DNA of 43,173 nt from Parcubacteria group bacterium Gr01-1014_20 (GCA_007376265.1 VMFW01000007.1:1-43173); one strand, 5' to 3'; shown: positions 8,356-17,797, numbered from the stretch's first letter. The notes: generated from the letters alone by a model not told the origin. Translations and numbers: made by a program.

Positions 8356-9672
8356 ATGAATAATTCTTCTGGATTTACTGGATTAGGGATTGCTCCCGGG
8401 ATTTTAGCGGTTTTGGCGCGGCATAAATTTGTTCAACCGACGCCGATTCAGGCCAGATCCATTCCTGTTGCGCTTGAAGGCAAAGATTTGGTGGGGATTG
8501 CTCAAACGGGAACGGGGAAGACTCTGGCTTTTGGCATTCCGATGGTTCAGAGGATTTTACAGAAACAGGGAACGGGGCTAATTGTTTTGCCAACAAGAGA
8601 ATTGGCGATGCAGGTGAGGGATGCTTTGCAGATGGTGGGCGGATCGTTAGGCATTAAGACCGCACTTTTAATTGGGGGCGCGCCGATGGGTCGACAGGTG
8701 GCAGAGATTAGGCGCCGACCAGAAATTGTGATCGGCACGCCAGGAAGGATTAACGATCACCTAGAACAGAAGACACTGACGCTTTCGAGTGTGAAAATCT
8801 TGGTGCTGGATGAGGCGGACAGGATGCTCGATATGGGTTTTGCGCCGCAGTTGAAGCGAATCATGAAGTTTGTTCCGACTGAACGACAGACCGTGCTTTT
8901 TTCGGCGACGATGCCGCCGGAAATTATGAATATGGCACGGATGTTTATGAAGCTCCCTGTGCAGATTGAAATTGCGCCACCCGGAACGGCGGCCGCGAAT
9001 GTCACTCACGAGGTTTTTGTCCTCGGTCGTGATCAGAAACCAGCGCTTCTCAACAAGTTGCTTTCAGACTATAGAGGATCGGTTTTGGTTTTTACTCGCA
9101 CTAAATTCGCTGCTCGGAAGGTGGCGCTCGCCGTACGAAACTTTGGCCACACCGCGAACGAATTGCATTCGAATCGATCGTTAAGCCAGCGGCGAGAGGC
9201 GCTTGAGGGTTTTAAGAACGGTCGGTATCGGGTTTTAGTAGCGACTGATATCGCCGCTCGGGGCATTGATGTGACGGGGATTGAGCTCGTGGTTAATTAT
9301 GATTTGCCAGATCAGGCGGAGGATTATGTCCACCGGATTGGCCGGACGGGCCGGGCCGGAGCTTCTGGCCACGCCATCTCTTTTGCCACGCCCGACCAGA
9401 GGGGCGACTTACATTCAATTGAGAGATTACTTAAAAAATCTTTGCCGCTCGCAAGACTGCCGGATTCTTTGCCGAGGGTAGCTTTCGAGCCGAGGCGACC
9501 CTTCGAAAACAAACCGAGAAGCTTTCAGTCACGATCACAGGGTCCTAGCCGATCATCAAGTCAGTCTAGATCACGTGGTTATCATTCAAGCGGTCGGGGT
9601 GAGGGGAGCAGCTTTTCGAGTCGACCTCCGAGACGGAGTGGTTTTTCTGGGCGGAGATTTGGAGGCAGATAG
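8356..9672 (+). CDS. DEAD-box RNA helicase
   Basis: AQTGTGKT, DEAD (VLDEADRMLDMGF), SAT, HRIGRTGR; RS/RG-rich C-terminal tail. Confidence 0.93.
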   Translation: MNNSSGFTGLGIAPGILAVLARHKFVQPTPIQARSIPVALEGKDLVGIAQTGTGKTLAFGIPMVQRILQKQGTGLIVLPTRELAMQVRDALQMVGGSLGIKTALLIGGAPMGRQVAEIRRRPEIVIGTPGRINDHLEQKTLTLSSVKILVLDEADRMLDMGFAPQLKRIMKFVPTERQTVLFSATMPPEIMNMARMFMKLPVQIEIAPPGTAAANVTHEVFVLGRDQKPALLNKLLSDYRGSVLVFTRTKFAARKVALAVRNFGHTANELHSNRSLSQRREALEGFKNGRYRVLVATDIAARGIDVTGIELVVNYDLPDQAEDYVHRIGRTGRAGASGHAISFATPDQRGDLHSIERLLKKSLPLARLPDSLPRVAFEPRRPFENKPRSFQSRSQGPSRSSSQSRSRGYHSSGRGEGSSFSSRPPRRSGFSGRRFGGR

Positions 9673-9724
9673 GTTCCTCTTGCGATTCAAAGATATTAGT
9701 GGTATTATATTTTTGCTTCAATAA

Positions 9725-9746
9725 GCGCCCTTTCGGGCATTTTTAT
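9725..9746 (+). terminator. putative terminator
   Basis: GCGCCC-TTTC-GGGC followed by ATTTTTATTTAT. Confidence 0.65.
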
Positions 9747-9754
9747 TTATCTAA

Positions 9755-9907
9755 ATGGAGTTAAGGAACATAGCTATAATTGCGCAAGTAGACGTCGTCC
9801 CGTCGGAACGAGACTCCTTAAAACCCAGCGGTTTTAATATTTCCGCTACGGGAAAACTCCCGTTTTCCCGACCCCTTTCCCGTCAACGTGCGCTAAAATT
9901 TATTTAA
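9755..9907 (+). other. upstream ORF (50 codons) whose first 13 residues duplicate the TypA N-terminus
   Basis: MELRNIAIIAQVDVVPSERDSLKPSGFNISATGKLPFSRPLSRQRALKFI*; in frame with typA, stop 3 nt before the typA ATG. Confidence 0.7.
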
Positions 9908-9910
9908 AAA

Positions 9911-11722
9911 ATGGAACTTAGAAATATTGCAATTATTGCTCACGTTGACCACGGCAAGACCACTTTGGTTGATGCGCTCTTGAAGCAGTCGGAAAATTTT
10001 AAGATCAAGTCCGACGGTTTAAAGGAGCTCATTATGGATTCAAACGATCTTGAAAGAGAGCGGGGGATTACGATTTTTTCCAAAAACGCTTCTATTCATT
10101 ATAAGGATGTGAAGATTAATATCGTGGACACTCCCGGTCACGCGGATTTTGGGGGCGAGGTGGAACGAATAATGAGAATGGTGGACGGAGTTTTGATACT
10201 GGTTGACGCGAAAGAAGGGCCGATGCCGCAGACAAAGTTTGTGCTACGAAAAGCAATTCAAGCCGGACACAAGATTATTTTAGTGATTAACAAGATTGAT
10301 AAACCTCACGCGAGGCCGGAGTGGGTACTAAATGCTATGTACGATTTGTTTTTAGAATTGGGCGCGAGTGAAGCCCAGATTGAATTTCCAATTATTTACG
10401 CCTCGGCGATTCAGGGGAAAGCCGGGATGACAGCGAATTTGGCCGAGATGGAAAACGTGGAAACGATTTTTCAGCAAATCGTGAGTTTTTTCTCTCCGCC
10501 AGTGATTGATGAAGCTAAGCCGCTTCAGATGCTCACCGTGAACTTGGCCTACGATAACTATAAGGGCAAGTTGGCGGTGGGCCGACTTTACGCGGGGACT
10601 ATTAAAAAAGGCATGGTGGTCGCGCACATTAATCGAGCGGGAGAAATTAAAAAAGGAGAAATTAGTTCGGTAATGATTTTTGAGGGTTTGAATCGGGTGG
10701 ATGTTTTAGAGGCTAGGCCTGGAGACATTGTGGCGGTGGGAGGAATTTCTGACATTTCCATCGGTGAGACGATTGCGGACATCAAAAATCCGATTGCCTT
10801 GCCAATTATCGAAATTGACGAGCCGACGATCAAGATGACATTTGGGGTGAATACCTCGCCTTTTAAGGGGAGAGAGGGAGAGTTTACGACTTCAAGAAAG
10901 ATCAAGGAACGACTAGATAGGGAACTCGAGACGGATGTGGCCCTTACTATTCTCTCGACCGGTTCGGCGGACCGATGGGTTTTGGCTGGCCGCGGCGAAC
11001 TTCATTTGGCGATTTTGATTGAAAAGATGAGACGAGAGGGGTACGAGATCGAGGTTTCGAAACCCCAGGTGATTTTTAAGGAAGTCGACGGGAAGAAGAT
11101 GGAGCCGATGGAGCTCACCTCAATCGAGGCGCCGGAGAAGTATTCTGGGATAATAATCGAAATGATGGGCAAGCGGGCGGCGACGATGAAAGATATGCAC
11201 GTGGATGGAGGTAACGTGTATATGGATTTTATGGCGCCAATGAGAGCGCTCATCGGTTCGCGCGGTGAATTTTTAACTAACACCAAAGGCACGTGTATTA
11301 TGAACAGTATTTTTTTGGGTTATGAGGAGTACAAGGGAGAGATCGGCGGGGAGGCGCGCGGTTCCCTCGTCTCAACCGAAACCGGAGTTTCCAATAATTA
11401 CGGATTAGTAAACGCGCAAGGCCGGGGCAAGCTTTTTATGGGCGATGGCGTTCAAGTTTATGAAGGTATGGTGGTGGGGCAGAATGCCAAGGCGGGAGAT
11501 ATCGCGGTCAATATTTGTAAAACCAAACAACTCACAAATTTCCGAGGAAAAAACGAGGGGCTTCAAGATCAACTGGAAGTGCCGCTGACGTTAACCTTAG
11601 AAGATGCCTTGTCTTATATCGGTGATGATGAGATGGTGGAAGTGACGCCGAAGAGTGTTAGGATTCGGAAAATTTTTCTCACTGAAAACGAAAGGAAGAA
11701 TTCTAAGAGACAGAGTCAATGA
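9911..11722 (+). CDS. typA: translational GTPase TypA/BipA
   Basis: MELRNIAIIAHVDHGKTTLVDALL, RGITIFSKNA, VDTPGHADFGGEVERIM, C-terminal BipA-like region (GSRGEFLTNTKG). Confidence 0.95.
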   Translation: MELRNIAIIAHVDHGKTTLVDALLKQSENFKIKSDGLKELIMDSNDLERERGITIFSKNASIHYKDVKINIVDTPGHADFGGEVERIMRMVDGVLILVDAKEGPMPQTKFVLRKAIQAGHKIILVINKIDKPHARPEWVLNAMYDLFLELGASEAQIEFPIIYASAIQGKAGMTANLAEMENVETIFQQIVSFFSPPVIDEAKPLQMLTVNLAYDNYKGKLAVGRLYAGTIKKGMVVAHINRAGEIKKGEISSVMIFEGLNRVDVLEARPGDIVAVGGISDISIGETIADIKNPIALPIIEIDEPTIKMTFGVNTSPFKGREGEFTTSRKIKERLDRELETDVALTILSTGSADRWVLAGRGELHLAILIEKMRREGYEIEVSKPQVIFKEVDGKKMEPMELTSIEAPEKYSGIIIEMMGKRAATMKDMHVDGGNVYMDFMAPMRALIGSRGEFLTNTKGTCIMNSIFLGYEEYKGEIGGEARGSLVSTETGVSNNYGLVNAQGRGKLFMGDGVQVYEGMVVGQNAKAGDIAVNICKTKQLTNFRGKNEGLQDQLEVPLTLTLEDALSYIGDDEMVEVTPKSVRIRKIFLTENERKNSKRQSQ

Positions 11723-11797
11723 TTTCTGTCCGTAGAGTCTAGCGAGTAAGGGACCAAATGGAGCGGTTTTTTTGCGCTAATTTGGAATGTTTTTGTT

Positions 11798-11826
11798 TTG
11801 ACACAATCCATTTGTTTCTGTAATAT
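11798..11826 (+). promoter_or_regulatory. sigma70-type promoter upstream of pilB (locus 1)
   Basis: TTGACA-17 bp-TAATAT. Confidence 0.7.
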
Positions 11827-11862
11827 TCCAAACATATTACGCGGGTCTTTTGCCCCCACAAC

Positions 11863-13083
11863 ATGATTGCCTCCCACACTCAAAAAGAGCTTGAACAGGG
11901 CCCACAGCTATCAATAATTAAGTTTGTTGGTTGCTTGCTTGAGGATGCCTATCATTTGCGGGCATCGGACATCCACCTCGATCCCGAAGACGAGGAGGTT
12001 AAGGTGCGTTTTCGCATTGACGGAGTCCTCTACGATACCAACTCTTTTAACCGAACGATGTATTCCGAGGTTCTTTCACGCATTAAAATTATCGCTCACT
12101 TGCGTACTGATGAGCATCAGGCCCCACAGGATGGCCGGTTTCGTTACTTTTTACAAAAGGACGGCCGGCCAATCGATGTGCGGGTTTCTATCGTCCCCAC
12201 TTTTTATGAAGAAAACGCGGTCATGCGCTTGCTCGTGGATCAAGCCGAAGAATTTTCTTTGAAAAGCCTTGGTTTTAGCGAAGACAATCAGAAAAAAATT
12301 CTTCGCGCGATTCAGAAACCTCACGGCATGATTCTTGCGACTGGCCCAACTGGTTCCGGAAAAACCACCACTCTCTACACGCTCATCAAGATTTTAAACA
12401 CCCGAAGGGCTTCGATCATCACGATCGAGGACCCGGTAGAGTACTCAATTCGGGGTATCAATCAAATTCAGGCTAATCCGAAAGCCGGACTCACTTTTGC
12501 GAACGGCCTGCGTTCGATTCTTCGACAGGACCCTAATATCATTATGGTAGGTGAAATTCGAGATTCGGAAACAGCGGGGATCGCTGTAAATACGGCTTTA
12601 ACCGGGCATTTACTACTTTCAACCCTGCACACCAACGACGCGATTACGACCCTCCCGCGTCTCATCGATATGAAAATTGAGCCTTACCTCATCGTTTCAA
12701 CGGTGAACGTTGCGATTGGTCAGCGGTTAGTAAGAAAGATATGCCCCGATTGTAAAGAGGAGAGGAAGATTACGCCGGCGGAAGCCAAAAGCTTAGCCGA
12801 AGTTTTTCCAACCGGTATTAACCCCACGCAAAGCCAAATATTTTACGCTGGAAAGGGGTGCGAAAATTGCGTGGAGAGCGGCTATCGGGGCCGGATCGGA
12901 GTTCACGAAGTTTTACAGGTGGACGCAAATATTCGCGAGGCGGTGCTTCGAAAAGCCAATGCGGATGAAATTCGTAAGATCGCGGTAAAACAGGGAATGA
13001 CCACAATGTTTGAGGATGGTTTACAAAAAGCTAAGGCGGGCGTTACTACCATAGAGGAGGTGTTACGGTTACTGCATGAATAA
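11863..13083 (+). CDS. pilB: type IV pilus assembly ATPase PilB/GspE family (locus 1)
   Basis: GPTGSGKTTTLYT, RSILRQDPNIIMVGEIRDSETA, Zn-binding CPDCKEE...CENC. Confidence 0.92.
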   Translation: MIASHTQKELEQGPQLSIIKFVGCLLEDAYHLRASDIHLDPEDEEVKVRFRIDGVLYDTNSFNRTMYSEVLSRIKIIAHLRTDEHQAPQDGRFRYFLQKDGRPIDVRVSIVPTFYEENAVMRLLVDQAEEFSLKSLGFSEDNQKKILRAIQKPHGMILATGPTGSGKTTTLYTLIKILNTRRASIITIEDPVEYSIRGINQIQANPKAGLTFANGLRSILRQDPNIIMVGEIRDSETAGIAVNTALTGHLLLSTLHTNDAITTLPRLIDMKIEPYLIVSTVNVAIGQRLVRKICPDCKEERKITPAEAKSLAEVFPTGINPTQSQIFYAGKGCENCVESGYRGRIGVHEVLQVDANIREAVLRKANADEIRKIAVKQGMTTMFEDGLQKAKAGVTTIEEVLRLLHE

Positions 13084-14133
13084 ACTTTTCCAGCGACTTT
13101 CAACCCAGGAAAGGGTGATGTTCGCGAAGCGACTTTCGATTCTAGTTAAAGCCGGCATCCCCTTGCTCGAAGGCGTGAAGATGTTGAAGAATTCGGCAAC
13201 TTCTCGGGCGGCGATTGCAATTTACTCCCAGATCGTTTCGGATGTAGAGCGCGGGAAATTTTTAGCCTCGAGCTTAGAGTCCCTTAAGCATGTTTTTGGT
13301 GACTTTGCCGTGAATGTGATTCGGGTGGGAGAGATGAGTGGCACCCTGGAGGGGAATTTGAATTATCTGGCCGAGGAGTTAAAAAAGAAGCAAGAGTTGA
13401 AACGGAAGGTGGTGGGGGCGCTCATCTATCCGGCCATTGTGGTTACGGCTACGATTGCTTTAAGCATACTTCTAACGGCTTTTATTTTTCCCAAAATTAT
13501 GCCGATTTTTGATAGTTTCAAATTCGAATTGCCGTTTACTACGAGAGCGCTTATTTTTGTGAGCGGCGTTTTTTTGAAGTACGGAATTTATATCCTTTTG
13601 GGTTTTGTCGCGCTGGTTGTCCTCTTTATTTTCCTGCATCGGTTGCCCAAGTTTAGAATGGCGATTGATGGATTCATTTTAAAAATTCCAATTTTTGGTC
13701 GGCTGGCGCAAAGTATCATATGGCCAATTTTTGCCGCACGTTGGGACTCCTTCTCAAAAGCCAAATCTTGGTGGTTGAGGCGGCGAGGATTACCGGTAAT
13801 ACTATCAGCAACCGCGTTTACAGGCGAGAGGTTCATGCGCTCTCGAAAAGCCTTCTAAGGGGTGAAAAGATCTCTACTCACCTGGAACGCCATAAAAAGA
13901 TTTTCCCGCCCATTTTGATTCAAATGGTGGCCGTGGGGGAGAAGACCGGGAACTTAAGCGAGACCCTGCTTTTTGTGTCGGAACTGTATGAAAATGACGT
14001 GGATATGCTTACCAAGAATTTATCGACTAGCCTGGAGCCAATTCTTATGATTATCATGGGGGCAGTGGTGGGTTTTATCGCCGTTTCAATTATCACCCCA
14101 ATTTATGAAGTCACCCAACATATTAACCCTTAG
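13076..14133 (+). pseudogene. pilC: type IV pilus inner membrane platform protein PilC (locus 1), frameshifted
   Basis: N-terminal part in frame of 13076 (to about LAQSI at 13716); C-terminal part in frame of 13720 (MANFCRTLGLLLKS...). Halves align in order with intact PilC at 38089. Confidence 0.85.
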
Positions 14134-14137
14134 GTTG

Positions 14138-14169
14138 GAATAAGGAATCATGAATTAGGAATAGTGAAT
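14138..14169 (+). repeat. GAAT heptad array (5 units, 7-bp period)
   Basis: GAAT at 14138, 14145, 14152, 14159, 14166. Confidence 0.85.
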
Positions 14170-14667
14170 AAAAACGGTATGAAGCTCAATTTGAAAACTA
14201 TAATTCATAATTCGAAATTCAGTATTCAGGGTCGGGGAGGTTTTACCCTGATTGAGATAATCGTTGTGATCACGATTGTGGTAATTCTCGCCGGTTTGGG
14301 TCTTTGGGTTGGCATGGATGCTTATCGGGGCTATTCCTACCGCTCCGAACGTGATGTTTTAGTGAGTGTTTTGCAAAAAGCGCGGTTGGCTTCTATGGTA
14401 AACATTAACGAGGCCAAGCACGGTGTGCACGTAGAATCAAACCGATACACCGTTTTTCAGGGAGAAACCTATCTTACCCGCGACGCTAATTTTGACCAGA
14501 TTATAACCCCGGGTGGCGCTGTATGGTTAGACAGCCCATTTCCCCTACCACAAGACGTAATTTTTGATCAGTTGAGCGGTGTTTCTTCACCTATTACATT
14601 AACAATCACAGACAGTATAAAGAGTAGCGATATACAAATAAACAATGAAGGTCAAATTAGCTGGTAA
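14164..14667 (+). CDS. type IV pseudopilin
   Basis: GRGGFTLIEIIVVITIVVILAGLGLWV prepilin motif; GTG start at 14164 or ATG at 14179. Confidence 0.88.
   Translation: MNKNGMKLNLKTIIHNSKFSIQGRGGFTLIEIIVVITIVVILAGLGLWVGMDAYRGYSYRSERDVLVSVLQKARLASMVNINEAKHGVHVESNRYTVFQGETYLTRDANFDQIITPGGAVWLDSPFPLPQDVIFDQLSGVSSPITLTITDSIKSSDIQINNEGQISW
14203..14227 (-). repeat. inverted GAAT heptad array (ATTC on + strand, 4 units) inside the pilin leader codons
   Basis: ATTC at 14203, 14210, 14217, 14224; encodes IIHNSKFSIQ. Confidence 0.85.
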
Positions 14668-16258
14668 AAATAGAGGGGGGCAGGCCCTCCTTCGTCACAG
14701 GGCTACGGACGGGCAGGCGGCGCTCGAAATGTTAATCGCGCTCGGGGTTTTAGTTTTCGTCACTTCGGCTGCGATTACAGTGACTTTCGGGAGTCAGTCA
14801 ACATCGGTTGATACAGAGACAAATAGCGAAGGGCTTCTCATTGCTCAGAAAACGCTCGAGGATGTCCGCGCTGTTTCTAAACAAGATTTTAACTTAGTGA
14901 ACCCGACGTTGTCGTCGCAAGTCAATGGTCCCTTAACGTACACGATTTCATTGGGTGTGGAACAAATAGACCCTTTTACAAAAGTGGTCACGAGTACGGT
15001 TACCTGGCCTGTGGGAGGGCGGACGCAAAATGTGCAACTAACCACTTTATTTACTAACCCGAGCGCGTTGGGAGGAGGTGATACCTGCGGCTCTGTTTTA
15101 TCAGGAGACTGGACACATCCTCAAAAAATAGAATACGAATTTGGAGCTCAAATTTTAAATGATACGTCAAGCGGTTTTCCTGTTACTTCAATACAGACAT
15201 TCAATAAAAAAATGTACGTAACGGTTAATAATGATAATGGAAATAATGATGACACCTTTTTCATATTAGATATCCAAGATCCAACAATAATGCCGCCGGT
15301 CTTAGGTCAGCTGGACAATAGTCCTGCCCCAAACGATATAAGTGAAGGTTTAAACGCAGTTGCGGTTGATGGCGGAGATTATGCGTATGTTGCAAATGCC
15401 TACGATAGTTCGCCCGAAAGTTGTTTAGAAGATGATAATTGCGCTCAACTACAAGTAATCGATATCAATGACTCCGCGAACCCATTTATCGCTAAAAATT
15501 TTAAAATTCAAAGCGTCACAACGGGTAATAAACTAGCATCGGGCCAAAGTATTTTTTACAAAGACGGTATTGTGTATTTGGGATTAGCGAAAGCGGGTAA
15601 TGGAAATGACGAATTTTTTGTCATAGACGTCGGTGGGGGACCAGGTGGCGGGAGTCCCACGAATCCAGTTATTTTAGATAGTGAAAAAATAGACAACGGA
15701 GTTAATTCAGTTTTTGTAAGGGGAAATTATGCCTATGTTGCATCTCCAAATGACGAAGAGCTAAAAATTTTTAAAATTAGTGGGTCTGGCTCAATAACAC
15801 AAGTTGGCGGTTTTGACGCGCCAGGAGGCGGAGGTAATAACGGAAACGGCAAGAGTCTATATTTAGTTGGCACTAAATTGTATTTCGGAAGAACTTTATT
15901 AAATGGTGATGAGTTGTACGTTTTAAATAATACTGATCCAGAAACGGCAGATTTGCCAATTTTCGGTTCCAAAAACATTCAGGACGGAGATGATGGTCAG
16001 CCACCCGCTCCCGACAACACTACTGTAAATGGTGTAATTGTCAGAGATTATCTGGGATTTTTAATAACCAACGGGGAGTTCCAAATTTGGAAAGTTGACG
16101 ATCCCGTAAATATTGCAAGATACGCAACCCCGCTTATTTTGCCACCCGGATCTGGAAATCTACAAGGTACGGCTACAGACTGCGAGGGAAATTATATTTA
16201 TGTAGGATCAATGGGTTCAAATGATAAAGGATATATTTCTGTGATTACGGGACAATGA
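14645..16258 (+). CDS. pilin-like protein with large beta-propeller-like (LVIVD-type) C-terminal domain, putative adhesin
   Basis: N-terminal GQAALEMLIALGVLVF; repeats such as GLNAVAVDGGDYAYVANAYD, LQVIDINDSANP, GVNSVFVRGNYAYVASPNDEELKIFKI. Confidence 0.8.
   Translation: MKVKLAGKNRGGQALLRHRATDGQAALEMLIALGVLVFVTSAAITVTFGSQSTSVDTETNSEGLLIAQKTLEDVRAVSKQDFNLVNPTLSSQVNGPLTYTISLGVEQIDPFTKVVTSTVTWPVGGRTQNVQLTTLFTNPSALGGGDTCGSVLSGDWTHPQKIEYEFGAQILNDTSSGFPVTSIQTFNKKMYVTVNNDNGNNDDTFFILDIQDPTIMPPVLGQLDNSPAPNDISEGLNAVAVDGGDYAYVANAYDSSPESCLEDDNCAQLQVIDINDSANPFIAKNFKIQSVTTGNKLASGQSIFYKDGIVYLGLAKAGNGNDEFFVIDVGGGPGGGSPTNPVILDSEKIDNGVNSVFVRGNYAYVASPNDEELKIFKISGSGSITQVGGFDAPGGGGNNGNGKSLYLVGTKLYFGRTLLNGDELYVLNNTDPETADLPIFGSKNIQDGDDGQPPAPDNTTVNGVIVRDYLGFLITNGEFQIWKVDDPVNIARYATPLILPPGSGNLQGTATDCEGNYIYVGSMGSNDKGYISVITGQ
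14678..14718 (+). repeat. short element flanked by 8-bp direct repeat GGGCAGGC, within pilin leader codons
   Basis: GGGCAGGC at 14678-14685 and 14711-14718; interior CCTTCGTCACAGGGCTACGGAC resembles the repeat at 28072-28104. Confidence 0.6.
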
Positions 16259-16731
16259 TAAATCGACAAGGTTACACCCTAATTGAAATAATTATATACA
16301 TGGCGCTCTTCTCTTTCGTGATCGGTGGGTTTCTTTTGACTACTTATTCCATCATTGAGAGCAGTGGCCATCTCCAGAGCAGGGCAATAATTGATGAGGA
16401 GGGGACTTTCCTATTGAGGAAAATTGACTGGGCCCTGAATGGCGCCACTCAAGTTGTGATACCTTGCACGAACACTCTAACCATCACTAACCCCACTTTA
16501 CCCCCATTAGAGAACCCGCTTCTTTTTACGTTTAGTTCTCCGAATATAACCCTGGCTCGGGGTGGTGGAAGCCCGGTAAGGGTTAATAGCGATAGCATAG
16601 CTGTTACCAACCTCCTTTTTACCTGCACTGCTCCTTCGGCTGGTAAACCCGCTAAGGTGCAGGCGCTCTTCACCCTTTCAAGTTTGGGGAGAAGTCTAGA
16701 ATTTGATAGCACCAAGTACTTGAGGCAATGA
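16255..16731 (+). CDS. type IV pseudopilin
   Basis: NRQGYTLIEIIIYMALFSFVIGGFLL. Confidence 0.88.
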   Translation: MINRQGYTLIEIIIYMALFSFVIGGFLLTTYSIIESSGHLQSRAIIDEEGTFLLRKIDWALNGATQVVIPCTNTLTITNPTLPPLENPLLFTFSSPNITLARGGGSPVRVNSDSIAVTNLLFTCTAPSAGKPAKVQALFTLSSLGRSLEFDSTKYLRQ

Positions 16732-17135
16732 GCATAACTTCCAAAGATGGCTTTATCGCCCTAACTTCGGCCGTGGTCATCGCGGTTCTCTTGCTTGCCA
16801 TCACTCTTTCCTTAGGCCTCACGGGTTTTTTTGCTCGTTTCAACATCCTTGCAGCAGAATACAAAGAACGAAGTTTGTCGCTGGCTGAAGGCTGTGCGGC
16901 GAGCGCTCTTTTAAAACTTGAGGTTGATTCAACTTACACTGGAAACGAAACTATTACGGTAGCAAATTCAACCTGCGATATCCTTACTATCATTCCAACT
17001 GCTAATCCAATCGTAGTTAGAGCCAGAGCCACGTTTCCCCAAAATACTGTCGAAAAGACGTTTACCAACCTGGTGGTCACGGTTAGCAATCCTGACTTGG
17101 ATATTATTTCTTGGAAGGAAGTACCAAATCATTAG
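16728..17135 (+). CDS. PilX-like minor pilin
   Basis: KDGFIALTSAVVIAVLLLAITLSLGLTGFFARFNILAAEYKERSLSLAEGCA; overlaps preceding stop. Confidence 0.75.
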   Translation: MSITSKDGFIALTSAVVIAVLLLAITLSLGLTGFFARFNILAAEYKERSLSLAEGCAASALLKLEVDSTYTGNETITVANSTCDILTIIPTANPIVVRARATFPQNTVEKTFTNLVVTVSNPDLDIISWKEVPNH

Positions 17136-17223
17136 CTCTTGCAACAAATATGATAAAATGCTAAAAAAGCACTTATTGCTGAAAGGTCGAGAGGATGAAT
17201 AGAAAATGATAATAAGGACGGAG

Positions 17224-17302
17224 TTTAGGTAATCCCTCGTCGCCGAGGCTTCTTGGGACGATAGATTTTCTAAATTTATCCTTCATAATAAAATCTAATC
17301 GA
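17224..17302 (+). promoter_or_regulatory. conserved leader element, copy A
   Basis: TTAGGTA...CCCTCG...GGGAC...GATTTTCTAA...TCCTTCATAATAAAATCTAATCG immediately before the ATG; matches 36012..36089. Confidence 0.65.
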
Positions 17303-17797
17303 ATGAATAAAATCAATAAAAGAGGGGGCTTTACCCTTATCGAAATCTTGGTGGTTATCGGCATTATCGCTGTGTTAGCGGCTGTGGTCTTGATCGCTAT
17401 CAATCCAGCTCGTCAATTTGCACAAGCACGGGATTCGCAGCGCACGAGCAATGTTAATGCGATCTTGAATGCAATAGGTCAGAGAATAGCTGATAACAGA
17501 GGTACCTTTGGTGGTACTTTTGCGGGCTTAGCTTGCCCTGCACTTCCAGTTCCTGGCCTTGCAGATGTCACACTTAGTATTCTTACTGATACTAGTGCAG
17601 CGGACGCAGACTCTGTGGGTTTAGGCTGTCTGGCCCCAACCTATATGTCTGCTATCCCTACTGACCCTACGGCTTTTGCAACTCCGGACACTGGGTACGA
17701 TTTGAGAATTGAAACTATTGCTGAGGGTGGCAGACTTACACTTATTGCTCCCGCTAATGAAGTAGATACGACAACTGACATATCCGTCACACGGTAA
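17303..17797 (+). CDS. type IV pilin
   Basis: KRGGFTLIEILVVIGIIAVLAAVVLIAINPARQFAQARDSQR, canonical prepilin. Confidence 0.92.
   Translation: MNKINKRGGFTLIEILVVIGIIAVLAAVVLIAINPARQFAQARDSQRTSNVNAILNAIGQRIADNRGTFGGTFAGLACPALPVPGLADVTLSILTDTSAADADSVGLGCLAPTYMSAIPTDPTAFATPDTGYDLRIETIAEGGRLTLIAPANEVDTTTDISVTR

Noticed and set aside
13705-13725. Programmed ribosomal frameshift in pilC of locus 1
   Set aside because: No slippery heptamer or clear downstream pseudoknot was seen; indel or decay is the simpler reading, though not excluded.
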